From positions 1 to 12,775 of the forward strand of contig JAUNBO010000038.1 in the NCBI GenBank assembly GCA_030527065.1: a stretch of 12,775 bases of DNA, given 5' to 3'. Made by a program: the position numbers and the translations under genes. The notes below the pieces were generated by a model. It had not been told where the DNA came from, did not search any database, and was given only the letters and a program-made list of their open reading frames with translations. This stretch comes from Bacillota bacterium (GTDB lineage Bacteria; Bacillota; Clostridia; Peptostreptococcales; Anaerovoracaceae). Of this stretch, positions 1 to 6,678 are shown one piece after another (the stretch's first letter is position 1; each line of letters begins with the position of its first letter).

Positions 1-575
1 TCCCGCATCTGAATCACAAAAAGGAGGCATGCCCCCCAGCCCTGCTCCATGGCGGCCCGCAGCTCCTGTATGTGGCGGACGCCCCGCTCTGTGGGAGCGT
101 CGGGGAAACGGGCCATGCCCTCTTCCTCCAGCGTGACCCCTTTCACCTCCAGAAACAGGCGGCGGGGTGAAAGGTCTGCGGCCCGGCCCTCTGCGTAGAA
201 ATCGAAGCGGGAGCCGCCGAAGACAGTCTCCGGCTTCAGGAGAGAAAGGCCGCCTTCCAGTCCGGGAAGAACGAGGCGGCCGTCCCGGAGGGCTTCCCCT
301 GCCGCTTTGTTCGGGGCCTGGGCGTCCATGTTTATGAGACGCTCTCCCTTTTGCACCGCCACCAGGGAATACCTGGTCTTCCGCCCTTCCCGGACCGGCG
401 GCCCGGCCTCCCGGGAATCCTCCAAAAACACGACGGCGCCGGGAACCAACAGCTCCCTGCACCGTCCTGTATTCTTCACGTGGACCGTCTCCGGCCGCCC
501 GTCTATTTCCACGTGGGCTATGAAGCGGTTGGGCCTGTCCAGAAAGACTCCCTGCTGCACTCTCCCGTACTTCAC
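1..575 (-). CDS. sfsA: SfsA family protein (sugar fermentation stimulation protein homolog), 3' end missing
   Basis: This is the first 191 residues of an SfsA protein; the family is usually about 230 residues, so roughly the last 40 lie beyond the window. Visible family blocks are an N-terminal OB-like region with NRF (16-18) and VKNTGRCREL (33-42), then the nuclease-like core SRFDF (122-126), LEVKGVTL (142-149), FPDAPTERG (157-165) and LLFVIQ (184-189). D125, E143 and K145 are laid out like a PD-(D/E)xK nuclease site. The family was named for a maltose-fermentation effect in E. coli and binds nucleic acid; its physiological role is unsettled. I chose a GTG start at 575: an AGGGGG Shine-Dalgarno sits 7 nt upstream, and the protein then opens with MKYGRVQQG as family members do. 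It begins 19 nt after the NYN gene stop and is probably co-transcribed with it. Confidence 0.92.
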   Translation of the reverse strand, partial: MKYGRVQQGVFLDRPNRFIAHVEIDGRPETVHVKNTGRCRELLVPGAVVFLEDSREAGPPVREGRKTRYSLVAVQKGERLINMDAQAPNKAAGEALRDGRLVLPGLEGGLSLLKPETVFGGSRFDFYAEGRAADLSPRRLFLEVKGVTLEEEGMARFPDAPTERGVRHIQELRAAMEQGWGACLLFVIQMR

Positions 576-594
576 CTCAAAGCCCCCTGCACGC

Positions 595-1500
595 TCACTT
601 CCCCTTGCTCTTCCCGGCGCTGCGGACGGCGCTCTTTCCCGCCGCCGTCTTTCCCGCCGCAGCCGCCTCTTTTTCCTTCACGTATACCTGGCGGTTATTG
701 CCGTGCTGTATCCATTGCATCTCCACGTTCCCCAGAGACTCAATGAAGTTCATCAGCTTCTTGTGCCCGAAGTTCCTCACATCGAAGTCCGGATACCGCT
801 TCAGCAGCATGTTCCCCACGTCGCTGACGCCCACCAGCCCCGCATCGTCGGAATTCTCCCGTATGATGGACATCACCGTTTCCCGGATGGTATCCAGGGA
901 GGTCATTTCCGGCTCCTCCGCCGTTTCCTCTTCGCCTTCCTCCAGGCCCTCCGGCAGGGCAATGGACAGCTTTTTCTTTACCTCCTCCGCTTTGGAGCGC
1001 ACCAGCTGGCTCTTGAAGCCCTCCGGCAGCTCTTTCACCGAGGACGGGGAGGGCGCCGGAGGCTGGCTGGCCAAAATGTCCAGATACTTGAATTTGTTGC
1101 AGGCGGCGATGAAGGCCTTGGGGGTCTTTTTCTCCCCCATGCCCACCACGTCCATGCCCGACTCCCGGAGACGGGAGGCCAGACGGGTGAAATCGCTGTC
1201 GCTGGTCACCAGGCAGAAGCCGTCCACGTTGCCGGAATACAGGATGTCCATGGCGTCTATGATCATGGCGGAATCCGTGGCGTTTTTCCCTGTGGTGTAT
1301 CCGTATTGCTGGATGGGCACGATGGAGTAGTCCAGCAGCACCTTCTTCCAGCCGGCGAAGGAGGGCTTGGTCCAGTCGCCGTAAATGCGCTTATAGGTGG
1401 CGATCCCCTCGTTGGAGATCTCGTCCATGATGAATTTGATGTACTTGTCGGATATGTTGTCGGCATCTATGAGAACTGCAAATCTCAGCTCGCTTGCCAT
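595..1500 (-). CDS. NYN domain plus OST-HTH/LOTUS protein (putative RNase, LabA/YacP-like)
   Basis: This 301-residue protein has two domains. Residues 5-145 form a NYN (PIN-like) nuclease domain with the expected acidic residues: D12 and D14 in LIDADN, D76 and D82 in the NATDSAMIIDAMD segment, and D101 and D103 in TSDSDF. The set is complete, so a metal-dependent RNase is plausible. Residues 150-200 are an acidic linker. Residues 201-276 match an OST-HTH/LOTUS domain (conserved GLVGVSDVGNMLLKRYPDF and YG/FGHKKL-like core), a fold that binds RNA. The last 25 residues are a Lys/Ala-rich basic tail that could also contact nucleic acid. The ATG at 1500 has a strong GGAGG site 6 nt upstream. The gene lies between lgt (42 nt upstream) and sfsA (19 nt downstream). 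No specific substrate can be named from sequence. Confidence 0.9.
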   Translation of the reverse strand: MASELRFAVLIDADNISDKYIKFIMDEISNEGIATYKRIYGDWTKPSFAGWKKVLLDYSIVPIQQYGYTTGKNATDSAMIIDAMDILYSGNVDGFCLVTSDSDFTRLASRLRESGMDVVGMGEKKTPKAFIAACNKFKYLDILASQPPAPSPSSVKELPEGFKSQLVRSKAEEVKKKLSIALPEGLEEGEEETAEEPEMTSLDTIRETVMSIIRENSDDAGLVGVSDVGNMLLKRYPDFDVRNFGHKKLMNFIESLGNVEMQWIQHGNNRQVYVKEKEAAAAGKTAAGKSAVRSAGKSKGK

Positions 1501-1542
1501 AAAATTTCCTCCTTTTTGTCCGCCGGCGGCCTATGGCCCCGG

Positions 1543-2307
1543 TCAATAAAAGATCCTGCTCCGCCGCCGGGCCCTGAAGAGCAAAATGATGTACGCTGTG
1601 CCGCACACGAAGAACAGGGCGGCGCTGACCAGCATGGCGGCTTTCAGGTCCCCCAGCATAAGGCTGTCGGTGCGCAGGCTCTCCACAAAGAAGCGTTCCA
1701 GAGAATACAGCGCGCCATAGAGCAGGATGATCTGCCCCGGGAATCTGCGCTTCCGGCTCACCGCCAGCAGCAGCAGGAACAGCAGGAAGCACCAGATGGA
1801 TTCGTAGAGGAAGGTGGGATGGACCATTTCCCCGTCCACCTCTATGGCCCAGGGAAGGTCCGTGGGGCCGCCGTGGGCTTCCTGGTTGAAGTAGTTCCCC
1901 CACCGGCCGCAGGCCTGGGCCAGGGCCACGGAGGGGATGAACAGATCCAGGATGTCCAGCCAGTCTGTCCTGATGAAATGGCAGAGAAGTATGGCGGCCA
2001 GGGTCCCGAAGATGAGGCCGCCGTGGATGGCCAGGCCCCCGGAACGGAGATCTATGATCTTCCAGAAATCTCCGCCGTAGTAATCCCAATGAAACACCAC
2101 ATAATAGAGCCTGGCGCCCACCACCCCGGCAAGGATGGCCACCAGGGTCACATCTATGGTCTTGTCCGGCTTGATGCCGAAGCGGGGCGCCCGGAAATAG
2201 GCCACTATCAGCCCCAGCAGCATCCCCACGGCGATGCATATGCCGTACCAACGGATATCAAAGCCTAAAACACTGAAAGCCACCGGGTCAGGCGTTCCTA
2301 ATATCAT
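1543..2307 (-). CDS. lgt: Phosphatidylglycerol--prolipoprotein diacylglyceryl transferase
   Basis: Lgt transfers diacylglycerol from phosphatidylglycerol to the lipobox cysteine of prolipoproteins in the cytoplasmic membrane, the first step of lipoprotein maturation. With the start used here the protein has 254 residues, within the family range. The diagnostic block GRWGNYFNQEAHG is at 134-146; H95 in AIHGG, R135 in the GRWGN block and R205 in LERFFVE correspond to residues known to matter in E. coli Lgt. Hydrophobic segments near 13-35, 52-72, 92-112, 118-132, 171-184, 193-208 and 225-244 fit the known seven-helix topology, ending in a basic tail. I chose ATG 2307 because an AGGAG site lies just upstream; an in-frame TTG at 2325 would add six residues and overlaps that site, so it is unlikely. 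Confidence 0.96.
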   Translation of the reverse strand: MILGTPDPVAFSVLGFDIRWYGICIAVGMLLGLIVAYFRAPRFGIKPDKTIDVTLVAILAGVVGARLYYVVFHWDYYGGDFWKIIDLRSGGLAIHGGLIFGTLAAILLCHFIRTDWLDILDLFIPSVALAQACGRWGNYFNQEAHGGPTDLPWAIEVDGEMVHPTFLYESIWCFLLFLLLLAVSRKRRFPGQIILLYGALYSLERFFVESLRTDSLMLGDLKAAMLVSAALFFVCGTAYIILLFRARRRSRIFY

Positions 2308-2395
2308 GGCTCTCCTCTCTTTCAAAACTGAACTGCAAAGGCTGCTGCTTTTTATGACGCATAAGTTGTTGGCGGAGAAGCGGGAGGGGGAATTC

Positions 2396-3490
2396 CTACA
2401 CGTTGAACAGGAAGTGGATGACGTCTCCGTCCTTCACCTCGTAATCCTTCCCCTCGGAGCGGACCAGCCCCTTTTCTTTTGCCTGGGCCAGGTTGCCGCC
2501 GCAGGCCACCAGCGTATCGTAGGGAATGGTCTCCGCCCGGATGAAGCCTTTTTCAAAATCCGAATGGATCTTCCCCGCCGCCTGAGGCGCTTTGGTCCCT
2601 CTCCTGATGGTCCAGGCCCGGACCTCCGGCGGTCCCGCCGTCAGGAAGGAGATCAGATCCAGAAGGTGGTAAGAGGCCTTTATGAGCTGGTCCAGGCCGG
2701 ATTCTTCAATGCCCAGCTCCGCCAGGAACTCTTTCTTCTCCTCCTCGTCCAGCTCCGCCAGCTCCGCTTCCACCTTGGCGGAGATCACCACCACATCGGA
2801 GCCCTCGGCGGCGGCATATTCCCGCACCGCTTTCACCAGGGGATTTTCCTCCCCCGCTCCCGCCTCTTCCTCAGAAACGTTGGCGGCGTAAATCACCGGC
2901 TTATAGGAAAGGAGCTCCAGGGTCTTTACAAACTCTTCCTCTCCCGGTTCCAGCTGCAAGGTGCGGGCGGGCCGGCCCTCTTCCAGGACCCCCTGGAGCT
3001 TTTCCAGGATCTCCAGCTCCGCCTGAAGGCCCTTGTCCCCCTTCAGGTTTTTCCGGGTCTTCTGTATACGGCGGTCCAGAAGCTCCATATCCGCCAGGAT
3101 CAGCTCCAGATTGATGGTCTCTATGTCCGCAAGAGGGTCCACCTCTCCGCTGACGTGGACCACGTTGGGGTCCTCGAAGCAGCGGACCACATGGACGATG
3201 GCCGCCACCTCCCGGATGTGCCCCAGGAATTTGTTTCCCAGGCCCTCTCCCCGGGAAGCCCCTTTTACCAGACCGGCGATGTCGAAGAACTCTATGGTGG
3301 TATATACGGTTTTTTTGGAGTCGTACATTTCGTGCAGGACCTGAAGGCGAGGGTCCGGGACCGTCACCACCCCCACGTTGGGCTCTATGGTGCAGAAGGG
3401 GTAGTTGGCGGCCTCCGCCCCGGCCCTGGTGACGGCGTTGAACAGGGTGCTTTTTCCCACGTTGGGCAGTCCTACGATTCCTAATTTCAT
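2396..3490 (-). CDS. ychF: YchF/OLA1-family redox-regulated ATPase
   Basis: YchF is a universally conserved Obg-related P-loop NTPase that prefers ATP and binds ribosomes; it has been linked to stress responses and translation initiation. The 364-residue length is standard. The P-loop GLPNVGKS is at 7-14, the switch-II block DIAGLV at 70-75, the family form NVSE (204-207) replaces the NKxD motif of true GTPases, and SAK is at 237-239. A helical insertion spans about 130-180, and a TGS domain occupies about 281-364, ending in HFLFNV. The ATG at 3490 is supported by the canonical MKLGIVGLPNVGKST opening. The best Shine-Dalgarno, AAAGGAG, overlaps the stop of the upstream zinc-ribbon gene and sits a long 12 nt from the ATG. 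The 17-nt gap indicates co-transcription with that gene. Confidence 0.97.
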   Translation of the reverse strand: MKLGIVGLPNVGKSTLFNAVTRAGAEAANYPFCTIEPNVGVVTVPDPRLQVLHEMYDSKKTVYTTIEFFDIAGLVKGASRGEGLGNKFLGHIREVAAIVHVVRCFEDPNVVHVSGEVDPLADIETINLELILADMELLDRRIQKTRKNLKGDKGLQAELEILEKLQGVLEEGRPARTLQLEPGEEEFVKTLELLSYKPVIYAANVSEEEAGAGEENPLVKAVREYAAAEGSDVVVISAKVEAELAELDEEEKKEFLAELGIEESGLDQLIKASYHLLDLISFLTAGPPEVRAWTIRRGTKAPQAAGKIHSDFEKGFIRAETIPYDTLVACGGNLAQAKEKGLVRSEGKDYEVKDGDVIHFLFNV

Positions 3491-3507
3491 GCGCTTCTAT
3501 ATCTCCT

Positions 3508-3717
3508 TTAACTGGTCAGGAAATCCAAAATGTCCCATCCTCCGCTTTCTGGCACTTTATATAGCTCTGTATATCCACAGTGCGTACAGCTTATAGTGAT
3601 AAAGCGTTTGTTTTGAACGTCAAAAATTTTAGCAAAATTCCCGCCGGTGGCTTGGAAGCGGTCACTTTCATAGTTATGGCTGCCGCACTTTGGGCAGCGA
3701 TATTGCATTTGTTCCAT
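3508..3717 (-). CDS. Small zinc-ribbon protein (DUF2082-like, predicted nucleic-acid binding)
   Basis: This 69-residue protein is built around one zinc ribbon: C8 and C11 (CPKC) and C44 and C47 (CTHC), with GYTELYK immediately after the second knuckle. The order CxxCGS..., a central TGG/FDVQNKRF stretch, then CxxCGYTELYK matches my recollection of a widespread Firmicutes family annotated as predicted nucleic-acid-binding Zn-ribbon proteins (former DUF2082, COG3478). No experimental function is known to me. The ATG at 3717 has AAGGGG 8 nt upstream, located at the deoC stop; a second in-frame ATG at 3708 is possible. It lies between deoC (13-nt gap) and ychF (17-nt gap). By hand count its GC content is about 43%, clearly below both neighbours, which may reflect transfer or simply its Lys/Asn/Phe/Tyr-rich composition. 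Confidence 0.88.
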   Translation of the reverse strand: MEQMQYRCPKCGSHNYESDRFQATGGNFAKIFDVQNKRFITISCTHCGYTELYKVPESGGWDILDFLTS

Positions 3718-3730
3718 GTTTAAATCCCCT

Positions 3731-4378
3731 TTACTCGCCGGTGACGATGGCGACGGAAGCGGAGGCGCCGATGCGGTCTGCGCCGGCCTCTATCATTTCC
3801 AGGGCGGCGGCCCGGGTGCGTATGCCTCCCGAGGCCTTCACTCCCATGGACTCTCCCACGGTCTCCCGCATGAGCCGGACGTGGCGGGCAGTGGCGCCGC
3901 CGGTGGAAAAGCCCGTGGAGGTCTTTACAAAGGCGGCGCCCGCTTCCTTTGCCAACAAACAGGCCCGGACCACCTCTTCCTCTGTCAGCAGACAGGTTTC
4001 CAGGATGACCTTCACGATGGCGGGAGCCGCCGCCGCCACCACGGCTTCTATGTCCTGCCGAAGCCGCCGGCCGCAGCCCTCCTTCATGGCCCCGATGTCC
4101 ATCACCATATCTATCTCTGCGGCCCCTGCGGCCACGGCCAAAGCCGCCTCGGCGGCTTTGGCCCCGGTGGCGGCGCTCCCCAGGGGGAAGCCCACCGTGG
4201 CAGCGATCTTCACACCGCTGCCCTCCAGGGCTTCCCTGCACAAGGCCACCCGGCCGGAACTGACACACACGGCGTAAAAACCGTACTGACGGGCCTCTTC
4301 GCACAGGCGGCGGACGTCGGCCTCCGTCGCCTCCGCTTTCAGCAGCGTATGGTCTATGTAAGCATTCAGTTCCCTCAT
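3731..4378 (-). CDS. deoC: Deoxyribose-phosphate aldolase
   Basis: DeoC cleaves 2-deoxyribose-5-phosphate to glyceraldehyde-3-phosphate and acetaldehyde in deoxynucleoside catabolism, in the cytoplasm. The 215-residue length fits the short bacterial/archaeal class. Key residues are all present: D90 in EIDMVMDIG (proton relay), K152 in VKTSTGF (Schiff-base lysine) and K181 in VKASGGIR. The opening YIDHTLL and the VGFPLG block (62-67) are family hallmarks. The ATG at 4378 comes only 2 nt after the pduL stop codon and has no good Shine-Dalgarno of its own, so translation is probably coupled to pduL. No other nucleoside catabolic gene (deoB, pdp, deoD) is adjacent. Confidence 0.97.
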   Translation of the reverse strand: MRELNAYIDHTLLKAEATEADVRRLCEEARQYGFYAVCVSSGRVALCREALEGSGVKIAATVGFPLGSAATGAKAAEAALAVAAGAAEIDMVMDIGAMKEGCGRRLRQDIEAVVAAAAPAIVKVILETCLLTEEEVVRACLLAKEAGAAFVKTSTGFSTGGATARHVRLMRETVGESMGVKASGGIRTRAAALEMIEAGADRIGASASVAIVTGE

Positions 4379-4380
4379 GC

Positions 4381-4956
4381 TTATTTCACGACGATCTCGC
4401 CCAGCTGGCCGTTGCTGATGCCGCCGGCGTTCCCCTCGTCCGTATCCAGATGGATCTCCAGGAAGTGGCCTTCCCCGGAACGCACCAGCACGTTGTCGAA
4501 GGTAAGCCCTCTTTCCCCTTCAAAGCGCAGGCTCACCATCTGCTTGTCCTTCACCCCGGCTTCCTTTGCCTGCTCCGGAGAAAGATGGACGTGGCGAAGG
4601 GCTACGATGGCGCCGTGGTCCAGCTCCACCGTACCGGCAGGCCCCACCAGCTTCACGCCGGGAGTCCCCTCCAGCTTGCCGGACTCCCGTACCGGCGCAG
4701 CCACGCCTATGGCCCGGGCGTCGGTCATGGCCAGCTCCACCTGGGTTTCCGGGCGGCAGGGTCCCAGGATCCTGACCCCTTTCAGGGAACCCTTCGGCCC
4801 CACGATCTCCACCTTCTCTTCGCAGGCATACTGGCCCGGCTGCACCAGATCCTTGGCGGGGGTCAGCTGATAGCCCTTCCCGAACAGAGTCTCCAGGTCC
4901 GCCTGGCAGACATGCAAATGCTTGTTGGACAATCCCACAGGTACTTTGTAACTCAT
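4381..4956 (-). CDS. pduL: Phosphate propanoyltransferase / PduL-type phosphotransacylase
   Basis: PduL enzymes interconvert acyl-CoA (propionyl- or acetyl-CoA) and acyl-phosphate with CoA release, and are unrelated to Pta. The 191-residue protein shows the duplicated barrel and metal-site motifs: SNKHLH (10-15, H13 and H15), RHVHLS (121-126, H122 and H124) and FLEIHLDTDE (165-174, H169). R68 in LGPCR matches the conserved arginine of the family active site. The protein starts directly at the catalytic fold (VPVGLSNKHLH), lacking the N-terminal amphipathic encapsulation helix of microcompartment-borne PduL, and no shell-protein gene is visible nearby; I infer a cytosolic enzyme. The ATG at 4956 has an AAAGGAG site 7 nt upstream. 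It heads the pduL-deoC-zinc ribbon-ychF run after a 174-bp gene-free region. Confidence 0.94.
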   Translation of the reverse strand: MSYKVPVGLSNKHLHVCQADLETLFGKGYQLTPAKDLVQPGQYACEEKVEIVGPKGSLKGVRILGPCRPETQVELAMTDARAIGVAAPVRESGKLEGTPGVKLVGPAGTVELDHGAIVALRHVHLSPEQAKEAGVKDKQMVSLRFEGERGLTFDNVLVRSGEGHFLEIHLDTDEGNAGGISNGQLGEIVVK

Positions 4957-5130
4957 TTTTTCTCTCCTTTGGTATTATGATATTTTTTCCGGTTTCCCGG
5001 CGTCTTTTGATTTTTGTGCTGCCTTCTCCCGCCCCGGGCCGCGGGGCGCTATGATGGAATGCCGGGCCGCCATTGGCGGGCCTCCCGGCCCCCCGGGGCT
5101 CTGCGCCGGCCCGGCCCCGGGCCCCAGGCC
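4957..5130 (-). other. Gene-free, GC-rich inverted-repeat region between hpt and pduL
   Basis: No plausible coding frame was seen in these 174 bases. It contains a perfect 7-bp stem CGCCCCG/CGGGGCG with a 5-nt loop (5030-5048), a second stem CCGCC-ATT-GGCGG (5067-5079) extended by two outer pairs after one mismatch, and dense CCGGGGCC-type palindromic runs at 5085-5127. The pduL-proximal 60 bases are AT-rich, as expected of a promoter area, and contain CATAAT, but no matching -35 element was found. It most likely separates the lon-engB-hpt transcript from the pduL transcript. Confidence 0.5.
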
Positions 5131-5661
5131 CTACACTTCTTCCAGATAGCTTATGTAGGGCAGGTTCCGGTACATCTGGTTATAGTCCAGGCCGTAGCCC
5201 ACAATGAATTTGTTCTCTATGGAGAAGCCCACATAGTCCGCAGTCACCTCCGCCGCCCGCCGCTCCGGCTTGTCCAGCAGGGTGACGATCTTCAGGCTTT
5301 TGGGCCCCTGGGCCAGCAGATAATCCTTCAGGTACTTCAGCGTCAGCCCGGAATCTATGATGTCCTCCACTATCAGGACGTGTTCCCCCCGGACGGAGGA
5401 ATCCAGATCCTTCAGGATACGCACCACGCCGGAGCTCTTGGTGGTGGCGCCGTAGCTGCTCACCGCCATAAAATCGATATGCACATCGGCGTTGATCTCC
5501 CGTATCAGGTCGCTCATGAACAGAATGGCCCCCTTCAGGACACAGATGGCCAGCACCCGCTCGCCCTCATAATCCTTGGAAATCTGAGCCCCCAGCTGAC
5601 AGACCCTTTCCTTCAGCTCTTCCCTGGTGATCATTACCTCGCCGAACCTGTAACCGCTCAT
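5131..5661 (-). CDS. hpt: Hypoxanthine phosphoribosyltransferase
   Basis: Hpt salvages hypoxanthine (and often guanine) to IMP/GMP using PRPP, in the cytoplasm. The 176-residue length is typical. The PRPP-binding loop VLIVEDIIDSGLT is at 96-108 with E99, D100 and D103; the flexible loop S69-Y70 follows MAVSS; VLKGA (41-45) forms the pyrophosphate loop; K131 and D159 (GYGLDY) are placed for purine recognition. The ATG at 5661 overlaps the stop of the DUF1232 gene by 4 nt (ATGA), and an AGGAGG lies 7 nt upstream inside that gene, so translation is likely coupled. In many Firmicutes hpt sits between tilS and ftsH; here it is instead behind lon-engB. Confidence 0.97.
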   Translation of the reverse strand: MSGYRFGEVMITREELKERVCQLGAQISKDYEGERVLAICVLKGAILFMSDLIREINADVHIDFMAVSSYGATTKSSGVVRILKDLDSSVRGEHVLIVEDIIDSGLTLKYLKDYLLAQGPKSLKIVTLLDKPERRAAEVTADYVGFSIENKFIVGYGLDYNQMYRNLPYISYLEEV

Positions 5662-6005
5662 CCTTTTTCCTCCTGCTCCTTTCCGTCCTCTTCCCGCACT
5701 TCGTATTTTGCGTCCCTGATGATGTGCTTCCCCCGGAAGGCCTTGGGATTTGTGACCCTTTCCTCCCCTATCCAGTATTTATCCAGCTCGTCGGCGAAGA
5801 AGTACAGAATGAACACCCACAGGGCCAGATCGTCCACCCAGCTGAAAAGAAGCACGGGCATGGGGATCAGGTCCACCGGCGACAACAGGTATGCGATCCC
5901 TCCGAAAATGATGAGCTTTTTCCAGAAGGGCACCGTCTTGTCGGGGATGAAGAAGCGCAGGGCTTTCAGGCGCTTCACCAGTATCCTCCAAAAAACGATC
6001 CTCAT
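5658..6005 (-). CDS. DUF1232 (YkvA-like) small membrane protein
   Basis: This 115-residue protein carries the DUF1232 signature YLLSPVDLIP at 39-48, followed by a VDDL motif (57-60). Two hydrophobic stretches (about 31-52 and 56-71) suggest two membrane segments or a membrane-associated hairpin. The N-terminus (1-30) is basic and the C-terminal 30 residues are highly charged (KYEVREEDGKEQEEKG). The family's biochemical function is unknown to me. The ATG at 6005 is 3 nt after the engB stop, with GGGGGAG 9 nt upstream; the stop overlaps the hpt start by 4 nt. It is therefore an internal member of the lon-engB-hpt run. Confidence 0.88.
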   Translation of the reverse strand: MRIVFWRILVKRLKALRFFIPDKTVPFWKKLIIFGGIAYLLSPVDLIPMPVLLFSWVDDLALWVFILYFFADELDKYWIGEERVTNPKAFRGKHIIRDAKYEVREEDGKEQEEKG

Positions 6006-6008
6006 CTC

Positions 6009-6638
6009 TTACTTCTCCCCCTTGCCGGCCTGCCCCGTTTGCGGGGCTTCCGTTCCCAAAACCCTTTCCAGCTCTTCCATCAGCGTTTCCCAGCCTGTGC
6101 GCTTCAGCGCCGACACGGGAAGCAGCAGGTCCCCCTCTTCCATTTCCAGGCTCCGCCGGATCAGGGCCAGGCTCTTCTGCCCCTGGCTCCTGGACAGCTT
6201 ATCCGCCTTGGTGGCCACCACCAGGCCCCCCATGCCGTAATGGCAGATCCACCGGTACATCTGGACGTCCTGCTCCGTGGGCTCGTGCCGGATGTCCGCC
6301 AGCAGGACCACCCTCTTCAGATTGGGCCGGCCGCCGAGATAAGCTTCTATCATGCTGCCCCAGCCGGCCTTTTCCGCCTTGCTGACGCCGGCATAGCCGT
6401 AGCCCGGCAGATCCACTATGCGAAAGCTGCCGTTGACCTCGTAGAAATTGATGGTCCGGGTCTTGCCGGGGCTGCCGCTGGTGCGGGCCAGGTTCCGCCG
6501 GTTCATCAACAGATTGATGAGGGAGGATTTGCCCACGTTGGACCGTCCCGCAAAGGCGACCTCCGGCAGGTCCGCCGGCGGATATTGCTCTTTTTTCACG
6601 GCCACCGCCGCCAGTTCCACATTTTTTATGGTTATCAC
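6009..6638 (-). CDS. engB: Ribosome biogenesis GTP-binding protein EngB (YsxC/YihA)
   Basis: EngB is an essential-type GTPase needed for late assembly of the 50S ribosomal subunit in B. subtilis and relatives. All G motifs are visible in the 209-residue protein: G1 GRSNVGKSS (31-39), G2 around T62 in GKTRTINF, G3 DLPGYGY (76-82), G4 TKADK (143-147) and G5 SAL (176-178). The C-terminal 15 residues (TEAPQTGQAGKGEK) are a low-complexity tail. I use the GTG at 6638 as start: a GGGGAGG site lies 6 nt upstream and the resulting MITIKNVEL opening fits the family. The gene follows lon by 40 nt, the same order as lonA-ysxC in Bacillus, so it is probably part of the lon transcript. Confidence 0.96.
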   Translation of the reverse strand: MITIKNVELAAVAVKKEQYPPADLPEVAFAGRSNVGKSSLINLLMNRRNLARTSGSPGKTRTINFYEVNGSFRIVDLPGYGYAGVSKAEKAGWGSMIEAYLGGRPNLKRVVLLADIRHEPTEQDVQMYRWICHYGMGGLVVATKADKLSRSQGQKSLALIRRSLEMEEGDLLLPVSALKRTGWETLMEELERVLGTEAPQTGQAGKGEK

Positions 6639-6659
6639 AGGCCGCCTCCCCCGGGGCCC

Positions 6660-6675
6660 GCCCCGGAAACGGGGC
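6660..6675 (-). other. GC-clamp hairpin in the lon-engB gap
   Basis: A perfect 6-bp inverted repeat, GCCCCG and CGGGGC, surrounds a 4-nt loop (GAAA on the plus strand, TTTC on the minus strand). It begins just after the lon stop and lies upstream of the engB Shine-Dalgarno. There is no U run after it, so read-through into engB is expected. Confidence 0.5.
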
Positions 6676-6678
6676 CCG

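Noticed and set aside
307..2268. Plus-strand open frame of 653 codons opposite sfsA, the NYN gene and lgt
   Set aside because: It crosses three well-supported minus-strand genes and their gaps and has no family resemblance; it is a GC-driven shadow.
4381..4956. Bacterial microcompartment locus suggested by pduL
   Set aside because: No shell-protein, diol dehydratase or aldehyde dehydrogenase gene is present, and this PduL lacks an encapsulation peptide.
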